Positions 13,810 to 15,868 of a stretch of 15,868 nucleotides of DNA are shown one piece after another. Source of the DNA: Candidatus Limnocylindrales bacterium (GTDB lineage Bacteria; Chloroflexota; Limnocylindria; Limnocylindrales; CSP1-4). How positions within the stretch are numbered: the stretch's first letter is position 1; the number at the start of each line of letters is the position of its first letter. The DNA is taken from positions 1-15,868 of the forward strand of contig JARLHH010000209.1 in assembly GCA_031292335.1 (NCBI GenBank), in the 5' to 3' direction. The notes beneath the pieces are model-generated. The model was given only the letters and a program-made list of their open reading frames with translations, searched no databases and was not told the origin of the DNA. A program made the position numbers and the translations under genes.

Positions 13810-15868
13810 GCGACGACGCCGCGCGTGCGCCGGGGGCGCCCGGCGCCCCGCCCACCTGGTCGAGCAGCGAGAAGGACGCCGTCGGGACGTCCCACTTCTC
13901 GAGCCGGGTGTGGTTCACCATCGGCCACGGGATCCTGAACGAGATCTACTGGCCCAGGGTGGACCGACCGCAGGTCCGCGACCTGGGGTTCATCGTCGCC
14001 GACGACAACGGGTTCTGGAGCGAGGTGAAGCGGGACGCGGCGCGCGAGGTGCGCTACCTGGAGCCGGGCATCCCCGCGATCATCACCACGCATCGCCATC
14101 CGCGCTACACCTTGACGCTCCGCGTCTGCGCCGACGACCACTCCGACGTCATCCATGTCGAGGCGCGCCTGGACGACCCGCGCGACGCCGGCGATCCGGC
14201 TCGCCTGGCGCACCCGCTCCGCCTGTATCCCCTGCTGGCCCCGCACCTTGGGTTCAGCGGCCTGCACAACAGTGCCTGGGCCGGCACGTACAAGGGTCGG
14301 CCCATGCTGTTCGCCCGGGATGGCACCGCTGCGCTGGCCCTCGCCTCGGACCCGGACCCGGCGCGTCAGAGCGTGGGCTACGTCGGCGCGTCGGACGGCT
14401 GGCAGGACTTCGCGACGAACGGGCGGATGACATGGACCCACGCGGCGACGGATGCCGGCAACGTGGCGGGGATGACGGAGCTGGTGCTCGCGGACGGGGT
14501 CGCCCACCTGGCCCTGGGCTTCGGGACGCGGCCCGAGGAGGCGGGCCTGGAGGCGCGTGCCGCGCTGACCGGCCATTTCGAGAACGCCTGGGACGAGTAT
14601 GTCGGCAACTGGCACGGGTTCCTGCGGACGGTGAGCAGTCCCCCGGCGCACATCCCGCAAGAGGACCGTGACCTCTACCTGACGTCGGCGGCGGTCCTCC
14701 GCACCCACGCGGACCGGACGGTCCCGGGCGCGATCGTCGCCAGCCTGTCCATCCCCTGGGGAAACACGCGCAACGATCTCGGCGGGTACCACCTGGTCTG
14801 GTCACGGGACCTCGTCGAGTCGGGCGGCGCGCTCGTGGCGCTCGGCGCGGGCCGGACGGCCCGCCGCACGCTGGCCTACCTGGTCGCGACCCAGGAGCCC
14901 GACGGCTCCTGGGTCCAGAACCAGTGGGTGGACGGCGTGGCGTACTGGTCGGGCGTGCAGCTCGACGAGGCCGCCTATCCCATCCTCCTGGCCGGAGCGC
15001 TCCGGCGTGGCGGCGCCGCCGAGATGCACGGCATGGCGGGCAGCGACGCGGCGGCGTTCGAGCGCCTGCTGACCGAGGACGCGCTGGATCGCATGATCAC
15101 GGCGGCGGCCCGGTTCATCGCCCGGACGGGACCGGCCACCGGGCAGGACCGCTGGGAAGAGAGTGCCGGGCTGACGCCCTCCACCCTGGCGCCGGTCGTC
15201 GCGGCGCTCGTCGTGGCCGCCGACCACCACCCGGAGCCGGCCGCGACCTACCTGCGCGAGCTTGCCGACGACTGGAACGCCTCGATCGAGGCGTGGACCT
15301 ATGCGCGCGGGACGACGCTCGCCCGCACGCACGGCGTGGACGGCTACTACGTCCGGATCGCCTCACCCGACGTGCTGGCAGGTGCCCCGATCGCGACGCC
15401 CGTCCCGGTGCGCAACCGGCCGCCCGAGGCATCGATGGTTCCGGCCGACGAGATGGTCGGCACCGACTTCCTGGCCCTCGTGCGCTTCGGCCTGCGCAGG
15501 GCGGACGACCCGCGGATCCTCGCGACGCTGGCCGTGACGGACGCGCTCCTCCGGACCGAGACACCCAGCGGACCGGTCTGGCACCGCTACAGCGGCGACG
15601 GCTACGGGGAGCACGAGGATGGGAGCGCGTTCGACGGGACCGGCATCGGGCGCGGCTGGCCGCTCCTGGTCGGCGAGCGCGGTCACTACGAGCTGGAGGC
15701 GGGTCGGGATGCGCGACCCTACCTGGAGGCGATGCGCCGGATGGCGTCGGGTGGCGGGATGCTGCCCGAACAGGTCTGGGACGCCGACCCGATCCCCGCC
15801 CGCGGCCTGCTCCCCGGCCGTCCCAGCGGCTCGGCCATGCCCCTCGCCTGGGCACACGCCGAGTACGT
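13806..15868 (+). CDS. GH15 glucoamylase/glucodextranase-like glycoside hydrolase, C-terminus cut by window end
   Basis: The reading frame is open from the ATG at 13806 to the edge, giving 687 residues plus two bases. Residues about 17-275 form a glucodextranase-type N-domain (SSEKDAVGTSHFSSRVWFTI, LNEIYWPRVDRPQVRDLGF). The (alpha/alpha)6 GH15 barrel follows (SIPWGNTRNDLGGYHLVWSR, QNQWVDGVAYWSG, QLDEAAYP). The catalytic acid is in DRWEESAG (E451 or E452), and the likely base is E624 in GERGHYELE. LPEQVWD near the end shows that only a few dozen residues are missing. The enzyme should release glucose from ends of alpha-glucans; glucodextranase activity is an alternative. No signal peptide is visible, so it is probably cytosolic. 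AAGGAGG (13792-13798) lies 7 bases before the ATG, which overlaps the G6PD stop. Confidence 0.93.
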   Translation, partial: MSDDAARAPGAPGAPPTWSSSEKDAVGTSHFSSRVWFTIGHGILNEIYWPRVDRPQVRDLGFIVADDNGFWSEVKRDAAREVRYLEPGIPAIITTHRHPRYTLTLRVCADDHSDVIHVEARLDDPRDAGDPARLAHPLRLYPLLAPHLGFSGLHNSAWAGTYKGRPMLFARDGTAALALASDPDPARQSVGYVGASDGWQDFATNGRMTWTHAATDAGNVAGMTELVLADGVAHLALGFGTRPEEAGLEARAALTGHFENAWDEYVGNWHGFLRTVSSPPAHIPQEDRDLYLTSAAVLRTHADRTVPGAIVASLSIPWGNTRNDLGGYHLVWSRDLVESGGALVALGAGRTARRTLAYLVATQEPDGSWVQNQWVDGVAYWSGVQLDEAAYPILLAGALRRGGAAEMHGMAGSDAAAFERLLTEDALDRMITAAARFIARTGPATGQDRWEESAGLTPSTLAPVVAALVVAADHHPEPAATYLRELADDWNASIEAWTYARGTTLARTHGVDGYYVRIASPDVLAGAPIATPVPVRNRPPEASMVPADEMVGTDFLALVRFGLRRADDPRILATLAVTDALLRTETPSGPVWHRYSGDGYGEHEDGSAFDGTGIGRGWPLLVGERGHYELEAGRDARPYLEAMRRMASGGGMLPEQVWDADPIPARGLLPGRPSGSAMPLAWAHAEY

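Noticed and set aside
1..15868. CRISPR arrays, tRNA/rRNA genes, insertion sequences, phage or defence genes
   Set aside because: No regularly spaced repeats, RNA-gene signatures, transposase or integrase motifs, or defence-system domains were seen. All of the window's genes fit chromosomal housekeeping, regulatory or lipid functions.

Overview
This is a high-GC window of about 70% or more by eye. Genes are tightly packed, GTG starts are common, and start/stop codons overlap by 2-4 bases at most junctions. No rRNA, tRNA, insertion sequence, integrase or CRISPR array is visible. The gene types (an actinobacterial-type UvrD2/HRDC helicase; a zinc-ribbon/class III cyclase/AAA/TPR protein; a bacterial GH15 enzyme preceded by glucose-6-phosphate dehydrogenase) suggest an Actinobacteria or Chloroflexota-like soil or freshwater bacterium. 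The taxon is inference; no marker gene here fixes it.

Layout. (1) 1-894, minus strand: a DUF4260 membrane protein and a TetR regulator overlap by 4 bases. Their promoter at about 941-970 is covered by a 21-bp near-palindrome that looks like a TetR operator. (2) 1113-3619, plus strand: a small two-helix membrane protein with a coiled-coil tail overlaps a UvrD2-like helicase. (3) 3662-7171, minus strand: a 1169-residue regulatory protein (two zinc ribbons, class III nucleotide cyclase, AAA/STAND ATPase, TPR-like tail). (4) 7358-11128, minus strand: four genes, each overlapping the next by 4 bases, encoding an SRPBCC protein, an FAD amine-oxidase-like protein, a DUF1365 protein and a cyclopropane-fatty-acid-synthase-like methyltransferase. 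A DHRS12-like short-chain dehydrogenase is divergent at 11226-12206. (5) 12388-15868, plus strand: glucose-6-phosphate dehydrogenase overlaps a GH15 glucoamylase-like enzyme cut by the window end.

How the genes work together. Region 4 is a lipid-modification module: a SAM-dependent methyltransferase acting on unsaturated acyl chains, a flavin enzyme and accessory proteins. The methyltransferase has lost two bicarbonate-site residues of classical cyclopropane synthases, so the product may be a methylated, methylene or furan fatty acid instead of a cyclopropane. Region 5 links glucose release from cytosolic alpha-glucan to the oxidative pentose phosphate pathway, which yields NADPH. Region 1 looks like a self-regulated membrane-protein operon. 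Region 3 is a large signalling protein whose input and nucleotide product cannot be read from the sequence. No clear new system is visible. The most interesting items are the lipid operon with its atypical methyltransferase, the TetR operator candidate, and the cyclase with an atypical purine-specificity position.
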